Source: Streptomyces sp. TBY4
GTDB taxonomy: Bacteria; Actinomycetota; Actinomycetes; Streptomycetales; Streptomycetaceae
Assembly: GCF_024213195.1 (NCBI RefSeq)
Contig: NZ_JANAVF010000004.1
Span: 434,001-498,000 of the forward strand
DNA length: 64,000 nucleotides
Reading direction: 5' to 3'
Shown: positions 8,801 through 15,924 of the stretch, one piece after another
Layout of the letters: every line of letters begins with the position of its first letter
Position numbering within the stretch: position 1 is the first letter of the stretch
Notes under the pieces: generated by a model
Databases searched by the model: none
The model's input: the letters and a program-made list of their open reading frames with translations, nothing else
Told to the model about the DNA's origin: nothing
Position numbers and translations under genes: made by a program

Positions 8801-9849
8801 AGGGCCGGAGAGAGCGAGGTGCCGAGGTTCGTGGCGAGGCTTCCGAAGAAGCCTCCCAGCGCGGTGGCAGTGTCGGCGACGCCCGTCCGGAACCGCGGAA
8901 GCAGGTCGTCGACCATGCCACGGATGGGCTGCTCGGCCTGGGCCCAGAAGTTCGAGCTGATCGTGTCCTGGAGGCCGGAGAGGGCGCTCTTGACCTCTGG
9001 GATGACCTTGTTGAAGTCCTTGAAGGCGGCGATCGTTACACCCAGGCCGACCGCCATGCCGCCGAGCAGGCCCGGCAGGAGCAGGCCGGCATAACCGATC
9101 TGGGCGAGCGACGCGGACAGGGCGGCCAGGTTCGAGGCCGCGGAGAGGCCCCAGGCGGCAAGGCCGGATATCGCGACCGCGAGCGACCCGATGATCGGAA
9201 CGTTCCTGTCGAGGTTCTTCAGCGTGTTGCCGAGCTTCTCGAAGATCGAGTTGATCACCCGGGCGCCGCTGAGCGCGGCCAGCGCAGTGCCGACGCGGGC
9301 CACCGCCCCGTTGTCCAGCTCGGGAAGGATGGGAACCGTGCGCGGGCGGGTCAGCACCTGGAGCCGAGCTGAGACCGCAGCGCCGGCACCGTTGGCGATG
9401 TCCAGCTCGACCATGACCTTCAGGGGCGAGACGTCGCTCGCCCAGTCGTTCAGCTTGCGCTTGACGCGGTCCGCCGACTGCTGGTCGAGGTCAAGCTCGA
9501 CCTTCCCCGTCGCCTTCAGGTCGTTGACCTTGAAGTCGATCTTCTGGGAGTTGGCGCGGTGCTGGAGTTCGCGTGCTGCGTTCCGCACGGCTGTCGCCAT
9601 ACCGTCGGTGGAGATCGTGGTGTAGAAGCGGATCTTGCGTGCGTCGGACTGCCGGTTCCGCGAGTTGATCTTCCGGAGTTCCTCGATAAACGCCTTCGAG
9701 GCTCCGGACATGTCGATCTTCGTGCCGACCTTGAGCTTGTCGAGCTGCTGCTCGATGCGTTCGAGCTGCCGCTCGGCCTGGCGACGGAAGCCGTCGGTGT
9801 CGGGGAGGACCTTGATGGCCACGCGGCCGATCACCTGCCCTGCGGGCAT
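5851..9849 (-). CDS. Tape measure protein
   Basis: 1332 residues, the longest gene here, placed after the tail assembly chaperones and before Dit. The N-terminal 250 residues are charged coiled-coil. The middle (about 270-800) is a long Ala/Leu/Val-rich series of hydrophobic segments. Residues about 800-960 contain repeated amphipathic units with paired Trp (IWDGVKGLWNSF, MWDDAWNGIK). The C-terminal third is helical and charged, ending in a serine-rich segment (HSRSGVF). It sets tail length during assembly and may be ejected to help DNA cross the membrane. The ribosome site GGGAGG overlaps the stop of the chaperone T reading frame. Confidence 0.97.
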   Translation of the reverse strand: MPAGQVIGRVAIKVLPDTDGFRRQAERQLERIEQQLDKLKVGTKIDMSGASKAFIEELRKINSRNRQSDARKIRFYTTISTDGMATAVRNAARELQHRANSQKIDFKVNDLKATGKVELDLDQQSADRVKRKLNDWASDVSPLKVMVELDIANGAGAAVSARLQVLTRPRTVPILPELDNGAVARVGTALAALSGARVINSIFEKLGNTLKNLDRNVPIIGSLAVAISGLAAWGLSAASNLAALSASLAQIGYAGLLLPGLLGGMAVGLGVTIAAFKDFNKVIPEVKSALSGLQDTISSNFWAQAEQPIRGMVDDLLPRFRTGVADTATALGGFFGSLATNLGTSLSPALDQMFRDLSQSIANATQGTDTFASIIATLGKVGTSYLPQLANWFVSISEKFDGFLQRKGENGLKAEIDQGIQSLKDLGSVLYNTGGILAGIARAAEAAGGSSLGMLAGTLERIHSTVDSPAFQEGLTGVFRAAHEAMSQIATISGPAVKNFFAEFAQLAETILPQVGGIIGTALDAIASALAQPAVTDGIRAMFNGIGSAVADLAPAMAPVGQALGALMQVVGAFAAMLGPLVAAVITPLAMAFTALAPAIIPIVNLLGTLLTAAVQAVAPLVVQLAEGLQPIISAMAEGLAPIIPVVSAALQTVAAALSPLIEVALQLLEAVIKPLIPVVNEIVAAVLPPLADALARVAEAVTPLLEVLTEVVDFLMPILGPAIVFIAELLGDALTQAINGVAMVFEGAIQMIKGVWDIFAGIFTGDWERVWTGIKSFASGIWDWIKGAFLILINIGILGVGKKILGLFKGLWDNSWSGIKSISSSIWNGIKDRWNGFLDLLGSLGRSAMSGLRTLWDDAWNAIKSKASSIWDGVKGLWNSFLDTLKSLGSSAMSGLKSMWDDAWNGIKTLYSRAWDGIKDAVKDGMLIVVRTVGELPGKAQSVLSGIQSALIDAGKKLISGLIDGIKSMFGSVKDTLGSLTNKFKDWKGPPKKDKILLYEAGQIIIKGLIKGLESQYGKVRDSLQNLTARIPKDASQGLRERISRDRTQLLKLAAQWEAGSKRLEAARDKLVQLRKEAQDYAGRVVDRIVDTGDVTKTKDGSFAGIVTKLKQAVDQAKRFAKALAVLKAKGLSQTAIDQIATAGPEAGLTAAESIAAAGKDGIDKINALQAELAKYAKQAGKTASDAMYANGVAVAEGIVKGLEVKQKDIEKQMLKIADAMVEAIKKALGIHSRSGVFATLGGNIGQSLAQGITDERPRVARAVDDLVDTTTVARPSTVRGLSAAVGRAMAAAPANGGTTKILNYYAAPGNSLSSQEDLFAAAGRARMVGW

Positions 9850-9852
9850 CGG

Positions 9853-10250
9853 TCACCTCCCTTGGAACTGGGCGTAGAGCTGGGCGACGGTGACCGCCGG
9901 TCGCTGCTGGGGCTGTGGTGTGGTCGCCTTGGGGCGCGGGTATTCGGGGAGCTTGGGGGCCTTGCCCTTCGCCCACTGGCCGGTCGCCCTCGTGTTGGCG
10001 TTGAGTGCGTCGAAGAGATCGGCCACCAGGTGGCGGTCCTGGCCCCAGCCGAGGAACTCCCGTCCGCCTGCGGCGAGCGCGACCGTGAGGGAGGTGTCGG
10101 GAAGCCTCCGCGCGAGAAGAAGGACGAGAGCGGGGGAGGGCCCTCGGCCCGCGATGACGTCGGCGAGGTCAACGCCGTAGTGCAGCCGCAGGTCTGGATA
10201 GAGGCCCTCCCCGTAGTCGTCGATCAGGCGGCAGAGGCCGAGGCTTCCCC
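9853..10250 (-). CDS. Tail assembly chaperone, -1 frame extension (gpT-like)
   Basis: An open frame in the -1 phase that has no good start codon of its own and runs from inside the end of the upstream chaperone gene to a TGA at 9853. About 124 residues follow the end of the 0-frame product, beginning LIDDYGEGLYPDLRLHYGVDL and ending VAQLYAQFQGR. It has normal high-GC coding bias and ends 3 bases before the tape-measure ATG. This is the classic G/GT layout of siphovirus tails, where a fraction of ribosomes slip back one base to make a fusion that chaperones the tape measure. The likely slip site is GGGGGAA on the minus strand at 10251-10245. Confidence 0.85.
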
Positions 10251-10562
10251 CAGCTGGGTGCTCCGACCGTAGGCGTCGAAGATCTCAGCCAAGAGCGCGA
10301 GGTCACCCGACACGGCCTCCAGGAGGGCGTCCGCGCTCGCCGGGCGCTCAGCGACGAGGCGGATGGCCTCGGAGAGCAGGAGCTCCTGGTCAGCGTCCTC
10401 GGCGCTCATGCGGTCCTGGAGCTTGGCGAGCTGGTCGCGGCGCTCCTTCGGAAGGCGAAGCGGGTTGAGCAGGCGGACGGTCTCGGCGCCGAGGTCGATG
10501 TCGGTGGAGCCGTATCGGGCCTCTGCGGCGTTGCGGATGTCGTCGAGGGAGTACGAAGCCAT
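10224..10562 (-). CDS. Tail assembly chaperone (gpG-like)
   Basis: 112 residues starting MASYSLDDIRNAAEARYG behind a GGAGG ribosome site; longer upstream reading is out of character. Helical, with RLPKERRDQLAKLQDRMSAEDADQELLLSEAIRLVA in the middle, as in actinophage tail assembly chaperones. It lies between the tail tube gene and the tape measure. The 0-frame product stops at 10224 while the -1 frame continues to 9853, so this gene makes both a short and a fused protein of about 235 residues. Confidence 0.88.
   Translation of the reverse strand: MASYSLDDIRNAAEARYGSTDIDLGAETVRLLNPLRLPKERRDQLAKLQDRMSAEDADQELLLSEAIRLVAERPASADALLEAVSGDLALLAEIFDAYGRSTQLGEASASAA
10245..10251 (-). promoter_or_regulatory. 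Putative -1 ribosomal slippery site
   Basis: Minus-strand heptamer G GGG GAA in the 0 frame, about seven codons before the short product's stop. Slipping back one base gives GGG GGA and enters the open T frame. It is the only G-run in the overlap of the two frames. Confidence 0.6.
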
Positions 10563-10612
10563 GGGGGAGGGACCTCCGGGGTAGGGGGTGTGCTGGAGCT
10601 GAGGAAGAGGGA

Positions 10613-11350
10613 TCAGGCGATGCCGGCGGCCCAGGCCGTACCGGTCCACTTCGCCTTGGAGCCGTCGCCGAGCACGACGTGCTGGCCGGTCGTCCAGGCA
10701 GTCGCGGGCGAGGCGGTGATGCCGGTCAGCGCCGCGAACTTGGCCGGGGCGGTGGCTCCGGAGGGCGTGAAGCTGCCCGGGGCGCCTGCGGTGGCGCCCG
10801 TGGCGATGGTTCCGCCGAGCGGGGTCACGGCGTACGTCCACGAGTTGCTTCCGTGGACCATGGGCTTCACGCCGAGCGGGAGACCGGCCAGCGACTCCGT
10901 GTCCGCGATGGACATGTCGTCGGCCCGGTAGATCTCAGACTTGGGGGCGTAGAAGGCGAAGTGGTTCTCGCCATCGACGAACACGGCGAGGAACGCGGCC
11001 TGTGTGGGTACCGGTTCGGCCGGCACGCCGACGGAGCCGTCCAGCAGGATCGGCGCGTTGGCGCCGAAGTACAGCTTCAGCGCCGGGGTGTCGAACTGCT
11101 GGAGCGTGAAGGTCATCTGCTCCGTGCGCTGGCTGTACTTGGTCCTGAGGGACTTGTTCTGGAGAGTGCCGATGGTGGTGGCCTCGCCGCCCTCGGAGGT
11201 CAGACCGAAGAGGTCTTCAAGGGAGGTGTGGCCGACGGCAGACCACGGAGAGGTGGGCGTGAGCAGGTTGTCCGGCATCGGCGTTCCCACCGGGGCGGTG
11301 AGGTAGTTGCCGGTGCCGACGACAAGGGTCGCCAGGTCGTTGATGGGCAA
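10613..11350 (-). CDS. Major tail tube protein
   Basis: 245 residues between the connector genes and the tail chaperones. It starts MPINDLATLVVGTGNYLTAPVGTPMP, which resembles actinophage tail tube subunits, and contains beta-rich segments (MTFTLQQFDTPALKLYFGA, AAFLAVFVDGENHFAFYAPKSEIYRADD) typical of the tube fold. The last 45 residues (Gly/Ala/Thr-rich, then a TTGQHVVLGDGSKAKWTGTAW segment) look like an added small beta domain that may decorate the tail surface. Confidence 0.9.
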   Translation of the reverse strand: MPINDLATLVVGTGNYLTAPVGTPMPDNLLTPTSPWSAVGHTSLEDLFGLTSEGGEATTIGTLQNKSLRTKYSQRTEQMTFTLQQFDTPALKLYFGANAPILLDGSVGVPAEPVPTQAAFLAVFVDGENHFAFYAPKSEIYRADDMSIADTESLAGLPLGVKPMVHGSNSWTYAVTPLGGTIATGATAGAPGSFTPSGATAPAKFAALTGITASPATAWTTGQHVVLGDGSKAKWTGTAWAAGIA

Positions 11351-11381
11351 AGAGCGGATCCTTCTTGCGGGCGCACGCGAA

Positions 11382-11411
11382 AGCCCGGCCTGCCGGGGAG
11401 CGGGCCGGGCT
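11382..11411 (-). terminator. Hairpin between tail terminator and tail tube genes
   Basis: A 9-bp perfect stem (AGCCCGGCC with GGCCGGGCT) around 12 bases, in the 75-base gap before the tail tube gene. It may partly end transcription or stabilise the tail tube mRNA. Confidence 0.65.
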
Positions 11412-11425
11412 GGTGCCGGGGGTGG

Positions 11426-11920
11426 TCAGAGGGGGAAGGGGCGGGCGCGCGGCTTCCGGATCGTGATGTCGAAGATCGACTCGTATCGCCACACTCCGGT
11501 GGGGAGGTCGGCGTACTGAACGGGGCCGGTGGCCGTGGCCCAGTCCGAGGCGCGGCGCCCGGCGGAGTTCATCTCGACGCGGGTCAGGTGGCCGCGACCC
11601 GGCACGACGATGTTGTTGAGCCAGGCGTCGCGCAGGACGACGCGCACGGCCTCGGACAGGATCGCGGCGTCCTGGTCGCCGTCGGGGTCCTCGGCGAAGG
11701 TATTGACGACGACCCGGGCGGAATCGGTGAAGCGTGTGTCGCCGTCCCACGCGCCGAAGCTCGGGTCGCGGCGGACCAGGACGAGCGGGAACTGCTGGCT
11801 TCGGTTGATCAGGGACTGGACGCGGATACCGGGAAGGCCCTGGCGGAGCACGGCTAGGAGGAGGTCCTCAACCGGGCTGAGCTCAGCCAGGGCCTTGATG
11901 GTCGGGGGGATGCCGGCCAC
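11426..11920 (-). CDS. Tail terminator / tail completion protein
   Basis: 164 residues from a GTG start that overlaps the stop of the preceding gene. Size, position just upstream of the tail tube gene, and a beta-alpha pattern with SPVEDLLLAVLRQGLPGIRVQSLI, LVLVRRDPSFGAW and RYESIFDITIRKPR fit the phage tail terminator family (gpU/DUF3168-like), which caps the tail tube and docks it to the head. Confidence 0.75.
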   Translation of the reverse strand: MAGIPPTIKALAELSPVEDLLLAVLRQGLPGIRVQSLINRSQQFPLVLVRRDPSFGAWDGDTRFTDSARVVVNTFAEDPDGDQDAAILSEAVRVVLRDAWLNNIVVPGRGHLTRVEMNSAGRRASDWATATGPVQYADLPTGVWRYESIFDITIRKPRARPFPL

Positions 11921-12303
11921 TAGTCGACCTTCACCTTGCCCTTCCGCTTCTTTTGCAGGTGCGCGGCCGTGGCCAGGATGTAGAGGCCGTCCATGGGCGG
12001 GACCACGTCGAAGTAGTCGTTGCCGTCCTTGTCCTTGCGGACGACGACGCTGGCCTGGCGGCCGTACTCGATGCTGAGAGCGGCCTTCTGGCCGCGCTCG
12101 TCGGACAGCACGACGAAGCGGTCCACCTTGCCCTCGTCGATGTCGATCTGGGCGTGGCCGTCGGCACGGTGTTGGACAAGCAGCTCCTCCGCCCGGACGG
12201 CGATCTCGAACGTTCGGACGTCGAGCTCGGCCTGAACGGCTTCGTTGAGGGCCAGGATCTTGGTCAGCTGCCGGCCGCCCACGCTCTTGTAGACCTTGGC
12301 CAT
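11920..12303 (-). CDS. Head-tail connector, DUF5403-like
   Basis: 127 residues starting MAKVYKSVGGRQLTKILAL. A long N-terminal helix (AVQAELDVRTFEIAVRAEELLVQHRADG) is followed by strands including YGRQASVVVRKDKDG and a Lys-rich end (KKRKGKVKV). Position between two head-tail joining genes and resemblance to small actinophage proteins of the DUF5403 type suggest a neck protein. The ATG overlaps the stop of the upstream gene. Confidence 0.65.
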   Translation of the reverse strand: MAKVYKSVGGRQLTKILALNEAVQAELDVRTFEIAVRAEELLVQHRADGHAQIDIDEGKVDRFVVLSDERGQKAALSIEYGRQASVVVRKDKDGNDYFDVVPPMDGLYILATAAHLQKKRKGKVKVD

Positions 12304-12638
12304 CAGGGCCGCTCCCGGATGTCGATGCTCCAGTGCCGGGTGCGGCGGTCGCCGTGGTGGTAGGCGGGAGGGGAGACGATGTCCCACTGGCGGCCGGCGT
12401 ACTCCACGCGGGACCAGAGGGTGACGTCGTCGAGGTGCGGGTCGACGATGAGCCGCACCACGTTGATCTGCTGCTGGCCGGGCACCTCGGCTCGGGCGGA
12501 GCGCTGCGGGATGGCGGCGACCCGCACCTGATGAGGGCCGTCCGCGTCCGCGACCACGACTTCGTTTCCGCGGCTGTCGGTGATCGTGGTCGTCTTCCAG
12601 ATGCGTGCGGGCTGGCCGCGACGACGCTGCACGCTCAC
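12303..12638 (-). CDS. Head-tail stopper protein
   Basis: 111 residues from GTG. Beta-rich with TTTITDSRGNEVV, RLIVDPHLDDVTLWSRVEYAGRQWDIVSPP and YHHGDRRTRHWSIDIR. This matches the small beta-barrel stoppers (SPP1 gp16-like) that sit between adaptor and tail terminator. The gene overlaps its neighbour on both sides. Confidence 0.7.
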   Translation of the reverse strand: MSVQRRRGQPARIWKTTTITDSRGNEVVVADADGPHQVRVAAIPQRSARAEVPGQQQINVVRLIVDPHLDDVTLWSRVEYAGRQWDIVSPPAYHHGDRRTRHWSIDIRERP

Positions 12639-13090
12639 CAGGGGCTCACCGAGTCGCCGTACAGGGGGAAGCGGTCACCGCCGTAGTCGACCGGAACCCG
12701 CCCGCCGTCCGTGACCCGGATGCGTGAATCCCAGGAGCTGACAACCACGCTGGTGAGGCCGGGGCGGGTACCGGCCAGTCCCTCCAGGAGGCGCTTCTCC
12801 TCGTGGGTGAAGAAGACGGTGCCCGCGTCGCGGCCGATGTCGGACCAGGCGAGGGTCTCGTCGCCCGCGCGCGACTGGGTATAGCCGTTCGGGTTGTTCA
12901 TGTACCGCGACGCCGCCTTGAGGACGAGCGTCCGTACGAGTCGGGGTGCGCGATCGTCGGGCCAGTCACGGCCGTAGGCCGCAGCGAGCTCAGAGGCATC
13001 CTCCAGGGCGCCGGCCGCGATGCGCTGTTCGTCGTCGTCGAGGTCCCAGTCCAGGCGGGCTGTGAGATCGGCCAGGGTGGCGTACGCCAA
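12635..13090 (-). CDS. Head-tail adaptor (gp15/gp6-like)
   Basis: 151 residues, mostly helical at the start: MAYATLADLTARLDWDLDDDEQRIAAGALEDASELAAAYG, then VRTLVLKAASRYMNNPNGYTQSRAGDETLAWSD. This is the usual pattern of connector adaptors that bind the portal ring. First gene after the major capsid gene and the hairpin at 13115-13154. Confidence 0.8.
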   Translation of the reverse strand: MAYATLADLTARLDWDLDDDEQRIAAGALEDASELAAAYGRDWPDDRAPRLVRTLVLKAASRYMNNPNGYTQSRAGDETLAWSDIGRDAGTVFFTHEEKRLLEGLAGTRPGLTSVVVSSWDSRIRVTDGGRVPVDYGGDRFPLYGDSVSPW

Positions 13091-13114
13091 ATCGGCTCCT
13101 TCCGTGAAGGGCGC

Positions 13115-13154
13115 GGCGGCCGTGCGAACCTCAGATCAGGTGCACACGGCCGCC
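13115..13154 (-). terminator. Hairpin after major capsid gene
   Basis: A 10-bp perfect stem (GGCGGCCGTG with CACGGCCGCC) in the 71-base gap just after the capsid stop codon. With the terminator before the capsid gene it isolates capsid mRNA, a common way to set high capsid expression. Confidence 0.7.
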
Positions 13155-13161
13155 GGTCGGA

Positions 13162-14223
13162 TCAGGCGTTGGCGGGGTCGTTCTCTGCCGCCGGACCGGT
13201 CGGAGTGAAGACCCGGGCGGAGGTGACACCTGTGATGGTGGCGAGCTCGGAGCCCGCTTCCGGGTAGTCGCTCTTGCCGTCGAGGGTCAGCTTGATGCCG
13301 CGCACGAAGTGCTCCTGGGTGGAGATCACTTCCTTCTCCTTGGCCGCGTCCCAGCCCACGAGGATGTCGGGTACCGAGCGGAATCCGGCGTAGGTGTTCA
13401 CGACGCTGCGGTCCTGCATGTAGAGCGAGTCGTAGTCGCGGACCCAGCGCAGGGCGATGGATTCGAAACTCGTGGTCGCACCGTACGGAACCGACTGGGG
13501 AACACTCGGGGCGCCGGAGAGGAAGATGAAACCGGACTTCGCGAAGGCGTAGGCACTGTCCGCAGGGATCGTCTGGTCGACGACGATGCGGAAACCGAAG
13601 CGCTCACCGATCGAGGCGGTGCGCAGCGCGCTCTCGGCTTCGGAGTCACCCACGTTCTGTGCCAAGTTCAGCGCCGGGTCGTTGAGGAGAGCGGACTCGA
13701 ATTCCGTGCCAACCAGCAGGTAGCGGCCTTCGCGCGGAGCGTGGAAGGCGTTCAGAACTCGGCGAGCCTCGATCAGCGCGGAGCGCAAGTTCCGCCCCAC
13801 GTTCCCGATGGTCACGTTGTAGTTCTGGCTGGTGAGGAGCTTGATAGCCCGTCGCTGGAGACCTCGCGCGACGGCCTTCGACTGCGGGCGGAGCAGCTTG
13901 GCCCAGCCGTCGATGTCGAAGTCGTACTGCTCGTCGGTCAGCTTGACGGCCGAGTACACGTTGCCGCCGAAGGACACGGCGATGGTCCGCTCGCTGTACT
14001 CGTCGAACTGGATCGGCGAGGAGCGGTCGTTTCGCCACGCATAGTCGTGGAAGGGAAGAATTCCCTCGACCTTCATGGAGATGGTGTCGTTCTCGGCGCC
14101 CTTGAACTGGTCAACGCCCTGCTTGGTGAACAGATTTGGAATGATGAGCTCCTGCTCAAGCATTCCGACCGCAGTGTTGACGAGCTTCTGCGGCTTTACT
14201 ACCTGGTGCTGGACTGTAGGCAA
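13162..14223 (-). CDS. Major capsid protein (HK97-fold, phage E family)
   Basis: 353 residues. Features of the HK97-type capsid family: LVNTAVGMLEQELIIPNLFTK near the start, KVEGILPFHDYAWRNDRSSPI, AVKLTDEQYDFDIDGWAKLLRPQ, GRYLLVGTEF and a C-terminal GIKLTLDGKSDYPEAGSELATI. The frame stays open through the terminator hairpin at 14246-14278, but translation cannot sensibly begin there. I choose the TTG at 14223, which follows GGGAG by 11 bases and comes after the terminator's T-run. Confidence 0.92.
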   Translation of the reverse strand: MPTVQHQVVKPQKLVNTAVGMLEQELIIPNLFTKQGVDQFKGAENDTISMKVEGILPFHDYAWRNDRSSPIQFDEYSERTIAVSFGGNVYSAVKLTDEQYDFDIDGWAKLLRPQSKAVARGLQRRAIKLLTSQNYNVTIGNVGRNLRSALIEARRVLNAFHAPREGRYLLVGTEFESALLNDPALNLAQNVGDSEAESALRTASIGERFGFRIVVDQTIPADSAYAFAKSGFIFLSGAPSVPQSVPYGATTSFESIALRWVRDYDSLYMQDRSVVNTYAGFRSVPDILVGWDAAKEKEVISTQEHFVRGIKLTLDGKSDYPEAGSELATITGVTSARVFTPTGPAAENDPANA

Positions 14224-14245
14224 AGTGGTGCTAACTCCCGGGCAT

Positions 14246-14278
14246 AAAAAACCCCCGGGCCAGTTCGGCACGGGGGTT
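14246..14278 (-). terminator. Rho-independent terminator before capsid gene
   Basis: On the minus strand an 8-bp stem (AACCCCCG with CGGGGGTT) followed by six T. It is the best textbook terminator in the phage and lies between scaffold and capsid genes, so capsid mRNA may come from partial read-through or its own promoter. Confidence 0.88.
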
Positions 14279-14303
14279 TAGAAGGAACGTTTCTTCAAGA
14301 GTG

Positions 14304-14795
14304 CTAGATGCGGCGAGAGAGGCGTGCCAGCTTGCGCGGGTCCATCTCGCCTTCGCCCCCGTCGTCGGGGGTAAGTCCGCCGCCAAGCGACGGAGGCAGC
14401 GCGGCCGGCACGTACTTCGCCAGCACCTTCGCGTGTGCTTCGAGCGCCTTCTCGTCGTCACCGCGGAGTGCGTCCGCGAGGTCGGCGGGGAGTTCGTAGC
14501 GCCGCGCGACGGAGGTCCGCAGGATGGAGCGCTCCAACTCGGCATTCTGCGACTTGAGTTCGGCGAGCGCGGCCTCGACCTGCTCGGGGCTCGTTGCCTG
14601 GCTGAGCTTCGTCTCGGCGTCCCGCAGGCGGGTCCGGTAGTTCGCGGCTTCGCCGCGCACCTTCGTCAGCTCCTTGCGTGCCCACTCCGGCAGCGCCCCT
14701 TCACCCTCGGGGTCCGCCTGTTCAGCCGGCACCGCCGGGGGCTGCTCTTCGTCAGGTTCGGCGTCCTCGGCCGGAGCGGGGTTCTCTTCGGACAT
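14304..14795 (-). CDS. Capsid scaffolding protein
   Basis: 163 residues: acidic, Pro/Glu-rich first 30 residues, then a long coiled coil (LTKVRGEAANYRTRLRDAETKLSQA...LAELKSQNAELERSIL) and a basic C-terminal end (MDPRKLARLSRRI). This is the usual build of scaffold proteins encoded directly before the major capsid gene. The coiled coil dimerises and the basic tail binds capsid protein during procapsid assembly. Confidence 0.9.
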   Translation of the reverse strand: MSEENPAPAEDAEPDEEQPPAVPAEQADPEGEGALPEWARKELTKVRGEAANYRTRLRDAETKLSQATSPEQVEAALAELKSQNAELERSILRTSVARRYELPADLADALRGDDEKALEAHAKVLAKYVPAALPPSLGGGLTPDDGGEGEMDPRKLARLSRRI

Positions 14796-14799
14796 GGCG

Positions 14800-15924
14800 T
14801 TACGCCTCCGGGGTGGTGGTCGCGGTCCGCGCCTGCTGGGCGGAGGTTCTCTGCTGTTGACGGATGAAGCGGCGCCAGACGCTGACCGCGTCCTTGCCGG
14901 TGTGGCCCTTGGTGACCTTCGGCCACAGGGACTCGTACTGCCGCGACAGCGCGGTCAGCTCGCTCGACTCGTACTGGCCCCAGCTCCAGATCGGCATCGC
15001 GTAGCAGTGGCAGTTGTCGTGGTAGCGGTCGCCGTCGCCGAACGTGGCGGAGGCCCGGCTCTTGTAGACCGGGCCCCGGCTGATGAGCATCGCGCACCAG
15101 CCGCAAGGGGTACCGCTGCGGGAGAGGCGGACGTACCCGAGGGAGCGTCGGTCTCGGCGCATGTGGGTCCAGGTCGAGGAGCGGGCGCCGTTCATGGCGA
15201 CCCGAGCGGAGGCGGCGGCCTGCTGGGCTCCGGCCTGGCGATGCGCTGCGGCGCGAGCCGCGTCTGCGTCCCTCGCGGGTTGAAGGCTGTCGACGTCAGC
15301 GAGACGTCTGTCCAGGTTCCGGGTTCCGAGGGCCTCCAGGACCGTCCGGAGCTCGTCCTCGGCCTCCCGCTCCACGCGCTCTTCCTCCGCGCGCAGCCCC
15401 TCAAGCTCTTCGACGAGGACCTGCTCCCAGTCGTCGGTGTCGTCGTCGGGCTCCTGGCCCTCCTCGACGCCGCCTCCCGCTGGAGCGTCCGGCTCTTCGT
15501 CGAACTCCTCCGCCACGGGCGGGGGCGAGACTTCCCCGGACTCGCCGGTCGCGGCCTCACCTCCACCCTGCGACGAGGGAGGAGCGGTGGTGCCGGCCAG
15601 GGCGGCGAACTCACGGCGCAGGTCGCCGAGCGTCACGTAGGACGGCTCGGGGTGGTACGGGTCGGCCACCGTGGTACCGGTCTGAAGCGCTCTGGCCAGC
15701 CGGAAGTACGCCCGCGCCAGATCGCGGGCCTGACGTCTGCGGCTCATGACGAGGGTGATTGCCTGCCGCAGCCACCCTCCCGCCGTCTCGGCCCGCAGCG
15801 TGGTCGGCACGTTCGCCCACAGGGTGAGGGCCTCGGCGGTCGTCTGCGCGCCGATCTGTGTCAGCGCGACATGGAAGGCGGCCGAGGCCTCGTCGGTCTC
15901 GGTCTGGCGTGCCGGGCCGGTCAC
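14800..15924 (-). CDS. MuF-like minor head protein (VG15-type)
   Basis: 374 residues from a GTG overlapping the portal stop. The N-terminal third is helical. The middle (about 120-205) is Glu/Asp/Pro-rich and probably flexible. The C-terminal part has the family signature SGTPCGWCAMLISRG...HDNCHCYAMP at about 275-325, with Cys and His that could bind zinc, then helices to a Thr-rich end. Proteins of this kind follow the portal and are packaged inside the head; some carry a maturation protease or toxin domain, but none is recognisable here. Confidence 0.85.
   Translation of the reverse strand: MTGPARQTETDEASAAFHVALTQIGAQTTAEALTLWANVPTTLRAETAGGWLRQAITLVMSRRRQARDLARAYFRLARALQTGTTVADPYHPEPSYVTLGDLRREFAALAGTTAPPSSQGGGEAATGESGEVSPPPVAEEFDEEPDAPAGGGVEEGQEPDDDTDDWEQVLVEELEGLRAEEERVEREAEDELRTVLEALGTRNLDRRLADVDSLQPARDADAARAAAHRQAGAQQAAASARVAMNGARSSTWTHMRRDRRSLGYVRLSRSGTPCGWCAMLISRGPVYKSRASATFGDGDRYHDNCHCYAMPIWSWGQYESSELTALSRQYESLWPKVTKGHTGKDAVSVWRRFIRQQQRTSAQQARTATTTPEA

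Noticed and set aside
14224..14271. Upstream ATG start for the capsid gene
   Set aside because: The stretch is the terminator stem and T-run, so it would code the hairpin rather than protein.
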